Assembly (NCBI GenBank): GCA_002391235.1
Contig: DGRX01000016.1
Coordinates: forward strand, 1 to 24,620
DNA: 24,620 nt
DNA from: Treponema sp. UBA4377
Lineage (GTDB): Bacteria; Spirochaetota; Spirochaetia; Treponematales; Treponemataceae
Direction of reading: 5' to 3'
Shown: one piece after another, positions 13,278 to 19,382 of the stretch
Layout: each line of letters opens with the position of its first letter
Position numbering within the stretch: the stretch's first letter is position 1
Translations under genes and position numbers: made by a program
Notes under the pieces: model-generated
The model's database searches: none
The model's input: the letters and a program-made list of their open reading frames with translations, nothing else
Told to the model about the DNA's origin: nothing

Positions 13278-13877
13278 ATGTTTTGGGACAAAGCGGCGGC
13301 GCTGTACGACCTTTTTGAAAATATTTACAACAAAAAGGTATATACGGGAACCGGGAAAAAAGTCGCGGAGTTGATTGATTCCTCCGACGAAGTTTTGGAA
13401 TGCGCGTGCGGAACGGGAGCCATCAGCGAATACATCGCGCCAAAATGCAAGCGCCTGGTGGCGACTGACTTTTCGGACGGAATGTTGAAGCAGGCCGTAA
13501 AAAAATGCGGCAAATTCAGCAACGCGGAATTTAAGAAAGCCGACATAACCGCGCTTGAATTTGGCGACCAAAGCTTTGACAAGGTTGTGGCCGGAAACGT
13601 AATCCACTTGCTTCCAGAGCCGCAAAAAGCGCTGGCGGAACTTTTCCGCGTTACAAAAAGCGGCGGAAAAATCATCGTTCCGACATACATCAACATGTCA
13701 AAGGGAACTGGAATCGTCGCGGTAAATTTCATCAAGTGGCTGGGAGCGGACTTTAAGCGGCAATTTGACTTGGCCAGCTACAAAGAATTTTTTGAAGGCC
13801 TAGGCCACAAGGACGCAAGCTACACGGTTGTTGAAGGCCGCATGCCCTGCGCCATCGCGGTGATGCAAAAAGAATAA
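13278..13877 (+). CDS. Class I SAM-dependent methyltransferase
   Basis: This 199-residue soluble protein has the SAM-binding motif I VLECACGTGAISEYI (39-53), the acidic residue at the end of strand two (VATDFSDGML, D64), motif II ADITALEFGDQSFDKVVAGNVIHLL and a GGKIIVPTYI strand. It fits the Methyltransf_11/25 (UbiE-like) group that acts on small molecules; the substrate is unknown. AAGGAG precedes the ATG. It is convergent with the TetR gene that follows (17 bases) and lies against the RhuM remnant, so the upstream boundary is a rearrangement site. No copy of the TetR operator is seen at its promoter. Confidence 0.88.
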   Translation: MFWDKAAALYDLFENIYNKKVYTGTGKKVAELIDSSDEVLECACGTGAISEYIAPKCKRLVATDFSDGMLKQAVKKCGKFSNAEFKKADITALEFGDQSFDKVVAGNVIHLLPEPQKALAELFRVTKSGGKIIVPTYINMSKGTGIVAVNFIKWLGADFKRQFDLASYKEFFEGLGHKDASYTVVEGRMPCAIAVMQKE

Positions 13878-13894
13878 AAGGAAAAGCCCGCGTT

Positions 13895-14560
13895 TTAGGA
13901 ATTTCTTTCGTTCCACGCCAGCCGCATGCTCACAAAGTCCTGCATGTCGGCGAAAAAATCCATTTTTGGCGGAACCACCTTTATTTTCTTTAGCGCCTTT
14001 TGCACAAGCGGATTTTTGTAGCAGCAAACCGCGTTGGAGGAAGCGTAGAACAAAACGTCCAGCTGGATTTTATACGCGGCCTCTTGGGAACAGTTGAGCG
14101 TCCCGGAAAGAAGCGCGCAAAAATCATTGGCAAAGTCGTAGTACTTTTTTTTGAAAGCCGCCAAGCGGTCCACCGTGACGTTTGTTTCTATCACAGGATT
14201 GAGGTATGAAACATAGCGCATGTAGTCTTGGTTTGCGTCAAGAACGTCCGCCCAGATTTTAGAAAGCTCGCTTGCGGGCCGGCCGCTTGCCTTTTTAAAG
14301 GCGTCAATCAGAGCGCCGTAGTAAGCGGCCATTTTTTCGGACGCGATTTCCAAAAATATCTCTTCTTTGGTCGTCACGTACTTGTAAAGGTTGGCCCTGG
14401 ACCAACCCAGTTTTTCCGCGATTGTGGTAAGCGTGATTTCGGCGTAAGGGGCCGTCCTAAAAAGCTCCGCCGTCGCCTCTTTGATTTGAGAAAGCCGCTC
14501 TTCCTTGTGTTCGTCGCTTCGCGCGCGGATAAAATCCGCCTTGCCGTTTGATTCTGCCAT
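13895..14560 (-). CDS. TetR family regulator (copy 1)
   Basis: This 221-residue one-component repressor has an N-terminal helix-turn-helix (EITLTTIAEKLGWSRANLYKYVTTKEEIFLEI, about residues 38-70) and a C-terminal ligand-binding domain. It is closely similar to the TetR at 18647-19285 over its whole length, nearly identical in the DNA-binding domain, with shared MRYV-YLNPVIETNVTV and YKIQLDVLFYASS segments. The frame is open to 14596, but the ATG at 14569 overlaps a TAGAAT -10 box, so I use the ATG at 14560, seven bases past it; the other copy starts at the equivalent point. The operator at 14597-14617 abuts its own -35 box, implying autorepression. Confidence 0.88.
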   Translation of the reverse strand: MAESNGKADFIRARSDEHKEERLSQIKEATAELFRTAPYAEITLTTIAEKLGWSRANLYKYVTTKEEIFLEIASEKMAAYYGALIDAFKKASGRPASELSKIWADVLDANQDYMRYVSYLNPVIETNVTVDRLAAFKKKYYDFANDFCALLSGTLNCSQEAAYKIQLDVLFYASSNAVCCYKNPLVQKALKKIKVVPPKMDFFADMQDFVSMRLAWNERNS

Positions 14561-14567
14561 ACGCGCC

Positions 14568-14596
14568 ATTCTAGCGCAATTCCCCTCCTTTTGCAA
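14568..14596 (-). promoter_or_regulatory. Promoter of tetR copy 1, leaderless type
   Basis: On the minus strand TTGCAA (14596-14591), a 17-base spacer and TAGAAT (14573-14568), seven bases before the ATG at 14560. Same architecture as the promoter of the second tetR. Confidence 0.6.
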
Positions 14597-14617
14597 TAAG
14601 CGACGGAGCGTTATTTA
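14597..14617. promoter_or_regulatory. TetR operator, site 1
   Basis: TAAGCGAC-GGAGC-GTTATTTA on the plus strand, immediately beside the -35 box of tetR copy 1. It is one of four copies of an 8-5-8 dyad in the window; bound protein here would block RNA polymerase at its own promoter. Confidence 0.75.
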
Positions 14618-14650
14618 GGACAAACGCAATATGAAATCAATACAAAAAAT

Positions 14651-14714
14651 GCTCCCGGTTGCGGCTGCGTCAGAGCGGCGCCGCTTGATAACTGCGCTAC
14701 ACGCGCATTTTTTT
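14651..14714 (+). other. GC-rich structured element ending in a terminator-like hairpin
   Basis: AGCGGCGCCGCT (14674-14685) is a perfect 12-bp palindrome that extends by TCA/TGA around one bulged base. It is followed by TGCGC-TACAC-GCGCA (14693-14707) and seven T residues, a compact intrinsic-terminator shape on the plus strand. On the minus strand the segment GTAGCGCAGTTATCAAGCGG has a faint resemblance to a tRNA D-arm, but no tRNA can be folded. It lies in the 421-base gap 14561-14981 upstream of the DUF3737 gene, with no gene before it to terminate. It may be a dispersed repeat or a tRNA-derived remnant. Confidence 0.35.
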
Positions 14715-14784
14715 ACTGTTTCCAGGCGCGTTTGACTAGGGTAAACAATCGTGAAAAAGGCCAAAACGCGGAAGTGAAAAAGAC

Positions 14785-14835
14785 CGCCCGCCCACTTTGA
14801 GGCTGCTAATGCAGACTCAACCGTGGGTTAGGGCG
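14785..14835. other. Long imperfect hairpin, possible small RNA
   Basis: Five stem segments pair in order: CGCCC with GGGCG, CCCAC with GTGGG, TTGAG with CTCAA, CTGC with GCAG, around a TAAT loop. Only single mismatches or loops of up to three bases lie between them: 19 base pairs in 51 bases. No open frame explains it. Apart from this hairpin, the element at 14651-14714 and the promoters and operators at both ends, I see nothing in the 14561-14981 gap. Confidence 0.45.
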
Positions 14836-14901
14836 AGGCTTTTGAACTGGGAGCGTTTTGATTTTTTTATATTCCATTTGCCCTGGTTAATTCGCGCTAT
14901 A

Positions 14902-14930
14902 TTGACAAAGCGGCGATTATTCCTTACACT
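14902..14930 (+). promoter_or_regulatory. Promoter of the DUF3737 gene
   Basis: TTGACA (14902-14907), a 17-base spacer and TACACT (14925-14930). The -35 box and the first spacer bases (TTGACAAAGCGGCGATTAT) match the flavodoxin promoter at 17959 except for one base, so the two promoters look duplicated. Confidence 0.8.
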
Positions 14931-14935
14931 TTGAA

Positions 14936-14956
14936 TAAGTGACAGAATGTTACTAA
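14936..14956. promoter_or_regulatory. TetR operator, site 2
   Basis: TAAGTGAC-AGAAT-GTTACTAA begins five bases past the -10 box and covers the start of transcription of the DUF3737 gene, a classic repressor position. Confidence 0.75.
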
Positions 14957-14981
14957 AGCCAAGCGAAGGACAAACTTTCAA

Positions 14982-15836
14982 ATGATTATTGAAAATCAAA
15001 CATTTGACGAAGAGAGGGCTTTATACGGCCTTAAAGGCCTTACTGTAAAAAACTGCCGCTTTGACGGGCCTGCCGACGGTGAATCCGCATTTAAGGAATG
15101 CCGCGACATCGATGTGGCCGGCTGTTTTATGAATCTGCGCTATCCCTTTTGGCATGTAGAAAAAGCGAAAATCACCGACACAAACTTTACCCAAAACTGC
15201 CGGGCAGCCCTTTGGTACGACAAAGATATTTATATTGAAAACAGCAAACTTTTTGGAATCAAGGCTATTCGTGAATGCGAAAACATCAGCCTTAAAAACT
15301 GCAGCGTTAATTCTCCGGAGTTCGCTTGGAAAAGCCAAAATCTGAAAATTGAAAATGTTACGATCGAAGAATCCGAATATCCCTTTTTTGAAATCCGCGG
15401 CGCAAAAATCACCGGCCTAAAAATGAAGGGAAAATATTCTTTTCAATATGACGAAAACATCGAAATCGCAGATTCCGAGCTGGACACAAAAGACGCCTTC
15501 TGGCACACAAAAAACGTGACGGTAAAAGACTCCCTTGTAAAAAGCGAATACCTGGGCTGGTATTCAGAAAACCTCACCCTCATAAATTGCCGCATTATCG
15601 GAACACAGCCCTTCTGCTACTGCAAAAACCTTACGATAAAAAATTGCTCCATGGAAGACTGCGACCTTGCCTTTGAGCGCAGCGGCGTTTTTGCGGAAGT
15701 GAACGGAAAAATCGACAGCGTAAAGAATCCGCTAAAAGGAAAAATCACGGCTGACGAAATCGGCGAACTAATTTTGGAAGACGATTTTTGCGACAAAACA
15801 AAGACGACTATTATTTGCCGCAATATGAATAACTAG
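14982..15836 (+). CDS. DUF3737 family protein
   Basis: This 284-residue protein opens with FDEERALYGLKGLTVKNCRF, typical of DUF3737. It is built of short repeated strands with regular N, C and K residues (for example NLTIKNCSMEDC, NLTLINCRIIG), predicting a right-handed beta-helix of the pentapeptide or pectate-lyase kind. There is no signal peptide. Its activity is unknown; genes of this family often sit near flavodoxins, reductases and small monooxygenases, and here it shares promoter and operator design with such a locus 3 kb away. GAAGGA precedes the ATG. The stop is two bases from the convergent GGDEF gene's stop. Confidence 0.88.
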   Translation: MIIENQTFDEERALYGLKGLTVKNCRFDGPADGESAFKECRDIDVAGCFMNLRYPFWHVEKAKITDTNFTQNCRAALWYDKDIYIENSKLFGIKAIRECENISLKNCSVNSPEFAWKSQNLKIENVTIEESEYPFFEIRGAKITGLKMKGKYSFQYDENIEIADSELDTKDAFWHTKNVTVKDSLVKSEYLGWYSENLTLINCRIIGTQPFCYCKNLTIKNCSMEDCDLAFERSGVFAEVNGKIDSVKNPLKGKITADEIGELILEDDFCDKTKTTIICRNMNN

Positions 15837-15838
15837 GC

Positions 15839-17854
15839 TCAACCTTCGATTGACTTTAGCCGCGCCTTGTCGTCGTACATGTCTTTGTCGGCGCGCTCGA
15901 ATATTTCAGAAACCAAGCTGTCGCTCTCCGGAAAGTATTCCGCCATGCCGGAAGCCAAGACCACGCCGCCATTTGTCTTTAAATTTTCAAGAACTTGGCC
16001 GCGCAATTTTTCCATAAGCTCTTTCCTTGCGGAGTAATCGTTCCCGCGAAGGAAGACCACAAACTCGTCGCCGCCCACTCTGAACACAGGGCTGTGAACG
16101 AAAATGCCGCACAAAAGCGCCGCCGACTCCCGGATGTATTCGTCTCCGGCCGCGTGGCCCTTAGTGTCGTTTACAAGCTTAAGGTTATTGCAGTCGCACA
16201 CTACAAGGGCAAAGTTCAAATAGTCAAGGCCGTTGTCGATGTTTCCCTGAACGGAGGCTTCAAGCTCCCTGTAGGCGGTCTTGTTCTTGACGCCGGTAAG
16301 ATCGTCGCGGCGCGCCAACTCTTTTTCGGTTTTTAGTTCCTTAAGGCGCTGCTTTTCTTTTTTAATTTCGGCGTCGACATTCTCAATGCCGATGATAAAG
16401 TGGCTTCCGTCGTTGCTTTTTCTGACAGTCATTCTTGTGTACTGGGGCTTTCCGGACACCATCATGCGGTAAGTCATGCTGCAGTCTTTGTGGGTTTCCA
16501 TCGTGGAAATCATGTTGTCCTTATTTATAAAATCGGAAAACTTTTCGCAGTCTTGTTCATGGATAACAAGAGGAATGTTTGAAAGCGATTCGCCGTAAAA
16601 GTCATCTCCGGTTTTATTAATTTCAAGATTGCCGTAAGTGTCGTTGATTTGATAGCAGACAAAAGATGAATCCACGACATTCACGTAATAAAGCAAGTCA
16701 TAAATGGAAGCCAGGCTTTCCGCGATTTGGCCAAACGTGACGGTCTTCTTTTGGCTTTCCTTTTGCTTTTTTTCAAACTTAAGTTCATCCTCTATGTCTT
16801 TTTCATAAAAGATAAGGTACTGGCTGTCGCTTTCGCGCATCGCGGTAAAGAGGAAAAAGCGCGGCTCATTGTTTATCATGACCCTGTACTTAAAAGAAAA
16901 CGAGCGCTTTCCTTCAAGATTTTTCAGCATCGCTTCTTTGCTGTAAAAACTTTTTGCGTATTCCCAGTCTTCAGGATAGATGCAACCTTCAATGCTTGCC
17001 TGAGCGTCTTTAAAGAAATCTTTTCCGTTGGCCGTCGCGTCCAGCGTCATATATTTTTGGCTTTTGGAAAAGGCCAGGTATTCGCCGGAGTCAAGGTCCA
17101 CGTAGAATATGGCTTCGTACGCTTCCGCCATTGCCGAAGCGATGTAGTCATGCGCTTCCTTTTCTTTTTTTTCGCTGGCTTGAACAAAGGAATGAACCAA
17201 GCATATTCCAATAATAAGGCCTACGGCATAGAAAGGAAAAAACGCGTTTACAATTTGGAATGTGAGAAAGGTTCCCAAAACAACGCTTGTCGCGGCCACC
17301 GCAACGCATCTTGTTTTTTTGCTTCCCGCGCTGTTATGGGCCACGCGCAGCATGTAAAGCGTGATTAAAATGTAAAAGGCGATTTGAAGAAGGAAAGTAA
17401 GATTCCTGCCCACTTCCCCTACATACACGCGCTGATCGTTATACGAAAACATTAGATGGAAGGAATGGTTCAAGGCAAGGCATATCATTCCAAACACAGC
17501 CAAGGCCCACACCAAATGAAGCAAAATCTTGCTGCGGATGCCCCCGTTCCCAAGATAAGAGAGCATATAGCGCGTCCATGCCAGCATTGTAAAAAGCATG
17601 AACATAAAGTAAAAGACTGTCAAACAATATATATAGGGGAAAAACGCGTCAACTTCCCTGCGCTCGTACAAAAGCCCCCAGCACATGTCCACGACAAAGT
17701 AGCAGCAGGCGGAAAGCAAAAACCAATTGTAGCGAACGCGCGCCTGCATTGGCCTATCCGTTTTTTTGGCGTAAAATCCGTATTTTTTGAACAATTCCCA
17801 GTTCAATATTAAGTTCAATATCAGAACTGCCGCCGGGGTTATCGCGTATAGCAT
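15839..17854 (-). CDS. Membrane-bound diguanylate cyclase with two PAS-like domains
   Basis: This 671-residue signalling protein has about seven N-terminal membrane helices (residues 1-225), two successive PAS-like sensor domains (about 243-355 and 383-495, similar in order of motifs to each other), a coiled linker (495-516) and a C-terminal GGDEF domain. DDLTGVKNK (517-525) and the intact RVGGDEF (592-598) predict synthesis of cyclic-di-GMP from GTP. Residues 585-588 are FVHS, so the usual RxxD inhibitory site is absent and product inhibition is unlikely. ATG at 17854 has GGAGG upstream but at long spacing. An extended -10 lies at 17886-17894. Confidence 0.9.
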   Translation of the reverse strand: MLYAITPAAVLILNLILNWELFKKYGFYAKKTDRPMQARVRYNWFLLSACCYFVVDMCWGLLYERREVDAFFPYIYCLTVFYFMFMLFTMLAWTRYMLSYLGNGGIRSKILLHLVWALAVFGMICLALNHSFHLMFSYNDQRVYVGEVGRNLTFLLQIAFYILITLYMLRVAHNSAGSKKTRCVAVAATSVVLGTFLTFQIVNAFFPFYAVGLIIGICLVHSFVQASEKKEKEAHDYIASAMAEAYEAIFYVDLDSGEYLAFSKSQKYMTLDATANGKDFFKDAQASIEGCIYPEDWEYAKSFYSKEAMLKNLEGKRSFSFKYRVMINNEPRFFLFTAMRESDSQYLIFYEKDIEDELKFEKKQKESQKKTVTFGQIAESLASIYDLLYYVNVVDSSFVCYQINDTYGNLEINKTGDDFYGESLSNIPLVIHEQDCEKFSDFINKDNMISTMETHKDCSMTYRMMVSGKPQYTRMTVRKSNDGSHFIIGIENVDAEIKKEKQRLKELKTEKELARRDDLTGVKNKTAYRELEASVQGNIDNGLDYLNFALVVCDCNNLKLVNDTKGHAAGDEYIRESAALLCGIFVHSPVFRVGGDEFVVFLRGNDYSARKELMEKLRGQVLENLKTNGGVVLASGMAEYFPESDSLVSEIFERADKDMYDDKARLKSIEG

Positions 17855-17885
17855 TAGCTGAAGCTTTCCTCCAAGTTAGCCCTAT

Positions 17886-17894
17886 ATTATAGCA
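17886..17894 (-). promoter_or_regulatory. Extended -10 promoter of the GGDEF gene
   Basis: On the minus strand TGC-TATAAT (17894-17886), an extended -10 box. No good -35 box lies at 17 bases; TTGTGG at 19 bases is the nearest. The leader would be about 25 bases and holds the GGAGG ribosome-binding site. Confidence 0.55.
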
Positions 17895-17958
17895 TATTTT
17901 AGGATTTTTTCCACAAAATTGGAGTTTTTTGACAAAAAAATTACGGCGAAAAAAACTA

Positions 17959-17987
17959 TTGACAAAGCGCCGATTATGACATACACT
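17959..17987 (+). promoter_or_regulatory. Promoter of the flavodoxin-monooxygenase locus
   Basis: TTGACA (17959-17964), a 17-base spacer and TACACT (17982-17987). Near-identical to the DUF3737 promoter at 14902-14930 in both boxes and most of the spacer. Confidence 0.8.
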
Positions 17988-17992
17988 TTAGT

Positions 17993-18013
17993 TAAGTGAC
18001 GGAATGTTACTTA
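17993..18013. promoter_or_regulatory. TetR operator, site 3
   Basis: TAAGTGAC-GGAAT-GTTACTTA, the most symmetrical of the four copies (seven of eight arm positions pair), starting five bases past the -10 box and covering the start of transcription. Confidence 0.78.
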
Positions 18014-18024
18014 TGGGGGCGCAA

Positions 18025-18194
18025 ATGAAAAAACTAATTCTTGGACTTTTAATCGGAGGCTTTGTAATGGCGGGAGCGGCGGCAAAAACGGCGGTCGTAT
18101 ATTTTAGCGTGACAGGAACGACAGAGCGCATGGCAAAAAACGCCGCGCAAGCGGAGCCGACGTCAAAAATTATGTTGAAGGCTTGCTAAAGTAG
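18025..18194 (+). pseudogene. Secreted flavodoxin, broken by internal deletion
   Basis: From ATG at 18025 (GGGGGC just upstream) the frame reads a signal peptide (MKKLILGLLIGGFVMAGAAA) and then the flavodoxin FMN-phosphate loop AKTAVVYFSVTGTTERMAK, and stops at 18189 after 54 residues; flavodoxins have about 140-180. In another frame the last 13 codons (18153-18191, stop 18192-18194) read GADVKNYVEGLLK, a typical flavodoxin C-terminal helix. The middle of the gene is therefore lost and the two ends are out of frame. The gene cannot make a working protein, but its promoter, operator and the downstream monooxygenase remain. Confidence 0.72.
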
Positions 18195-18218
18195 AATCGC
18201 TAAATCTGGAGGACTAAA

Positions 18219-18557
18219 ATGGCAATCACCGTGAACCTTCGTTACACAGGAAAAAATGGCGCGGCCCAAGCCTTTGCGCGCGAAATGATTTCCAGCGGAA
18301 CCGTTGAAAAAATCCGCGCGGAAAAAGGAAACCTTCGCTATGAATACTACCTGCCGTTTGAAGAAAGTTCCGGCGACGAAACGATTCTCCTAATCGACTC
18401 TTGGGAAAACCAAGAGTCGATTGACAAGCACCACGCGATGCCAATGATGAAAACAATCGCAGAGCTGCGCGAAAAATACGACCTTCACATGACAATCGAG
18501 CGCTTTGTTTCAGACGACGACATTCCTGAGCGGGACAAATCTTTTATAAGAAGTTGA
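18219..18557 (+). CDS. ABM-domain quinol monooxygenase-like protein
   Basis: This 112-residue protein has the antibiotic-biosynthesis-monooxygenase (YgiN-like) ferredoxin fold: ITVNLRYTGKNGAAQAFAREM, RYEYYLPFEESSGDETILLIDSWENQESIDKHHAMPMMKTI and TIERFV. Members act on quinols or other small aromatic compounds without metal or cofactor, or serve as small stress proteins. GGAGG precedes the ATG. It lies 24 bases past the broken flavodoxin and shares its promoter and operator, so it should answer to the TetR regulators. Its stop is 89 bases from the convergent second tetR. Confidence 0.87.
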   Translation: MAITVNLRYTGKNGAAQAFAREMISSGTVEKIRAEKGNLRYEYYLPFEESSGDETILLIDSWENQESIDKHHAMPMMKTIAELREKYDLHMTIERFVSDDDIPERDKSFIRS

Positions 18558-18646
18558 TGTTGCAATCTGCCTTGCGGGCTAACATTTTATCAATAAAACA
18601 ATATGAGCGTCGCCAGTAAGGATTACTTAAAAATCTTCTTTCGTTC

Positions 18647-19285
18647 TTATTCCTTCCACGCAAGACGCATTTTAAGAAAGTCCTTCATGTCCTTGTAAAA
18701 ATCCATTGCCGGCGGAGTTATGTTGATTTGCTTGAGAGCCTGCTGAACCAGAGGATTTTTGTAGCAGGACACCGCAGAAGACGATGCATAAAACAATACA
18801 TCCAGCTGGATTTTGTAGGCAGCGTCCTGCGTGGTACCCAGCATTTGGGCAAGTCTGTCGCGGAAGGCATAGGCCAAGTCATAATATTTTTTCTTAAAGA
18901 CCGCGAGCCGCTCGACCGTAACGTTTGTTTCTATCACCGGATTAAGATATAAAACATAGCGCATGTAATCCTGATTTGCGTTGACGATTCCAGCCCAAAC
19001 TTCTGCAATCACGTCCGGCGTAAAATTGGTGCCTTCCGGAAAAGCCGAAAGCAATGCATTGTAATAGGCGGCCATTTTTTCTGCGGATATTTCCAGAAAG
19101 ATTTCTTCTTTGGTCGTAACGTATTTATAAAGGTTTGCGCGCGACCAGCCCAATTTTTCTGCAATCGTGGTAAGGGTGATTTCTGAATAAGAGCTGTTTG
19201 CAAAAAGTTCTGCCGTCGCCGCTTTTATTTGAGAAAGCCTTTCTTCTTTGTGCTCGTCGCTTCTTGCGCGAATATAATCTGCCAT
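18647..19285 (-). CDS. TetR family regulator (copy 2)
   Basis: This 212-residue paralogue of the TetR at 13895-14560 keeps the same DNA-binding domain (RARSDEHKEERLSQIK, then EITLTTIAEKLGWSRANLYKYVTTKEEIFLEI); differences cluster in the ligand-binding half (for example SAFPEGTNFTPDVIAEVWAGI). The ATG at 19285 follows a TAAACT -10 box by six bases with no Shine-Dalgarno site, so the message is probably leaderless. An operator abuts its -35 box, implying autorepression. It converges on the flavodoxin-monooxygenase locus it presumably controls. Shared recognition helices mean either copy should bind all four sites; the different C-terminal halves could answer to different ligands. Confidence 0.9.
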   Translation of the reverse strand: MADYIRARSDEHKEERLSQIKAATAELFANSSYSEITLTTIAEKLGWSRANLYKYVTTKEEIFLEISAEKMAAYYNALLSAFPEGTNFTPDVIAEVWAGIVNANQDYMRYVLYLNPVIETNVTVERLAVFKKKYYDLAYAFRDRLAQMLGTTQDAAYKIQLDVLFYASSSAVSCYKNPLVQQALKQINITPPAMDFYKDMKDFLKMRLAWKE

Positions 19286-19291
19286 GCGGAT

Positions 19292-19320
19292 AGTTTAGCA
19301 CAGTTTAGTAAAGCTGGCAA
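19292..19320 (-). promoter_or_regulatory. Promoter of tetR copy 2, leaderless type
   Basis: On the minus strand TTGCCA (19320-19315), a 17-base spacer and TAAACT (19297-19292), six bases before the ATG at 19285. Confidence 0.6.
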
Positions 19321-19341
19321 TAAGCGACGGTATGTTATTTA
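19321..19341. promoter_or_regulatory. TetR operator, site 4
   Basis: TAAGCGAC-GGTAT-GTTATTTA, directly beside the -35 box of tetR copy 2. It shares the C in TAAGCGAC and the ATT in the right arm with site 1, so the two autoregulatory sites form a subclass. Confidence 0.75.
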
Positions 19342-19355
19342 TTTTACAGAGAGGC

Positions 19356-19376
19356 TTTATATTATTATAATATAAA
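19356..19376. repeat. AT-only inverted repeat at the island edge
   Basis: TTTATATTA-TTA-TAATATAAA has perfect 9-bp arms. It sits just past the stop of the 434-residue protein and marks the change from mid-GC to AT-rich DNA. No T tract follows it in the direction of the island genes, so it is not a standard terminator. Confidence 0.4.
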
Positions 19377-19382
19377 AAAGTA

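Noticed and set aside
1531..13895. Recurring AGCCCGCG near gene ends (about 1533, 10296, 13886)
   Set aside because: Three short GC-rich matches without flanking dyads; chance in this genome is likely and I could not count them genome-wide.
14561..14596. Longer starts for tetR copy 1 (TTG at 14596 or ATG at 14569)
   Set aside because: Both lie within or overlap the -35/-10 promoter; the ATG at 14560 matches the start of the paralogue.
14645..14714. Possible tRNA gene on the minus strand
   Set aside because: A D-arm-like stretch is present, but no acceptor stem pairs, no T-loop TTCRA is found and no anticodon stem closes.
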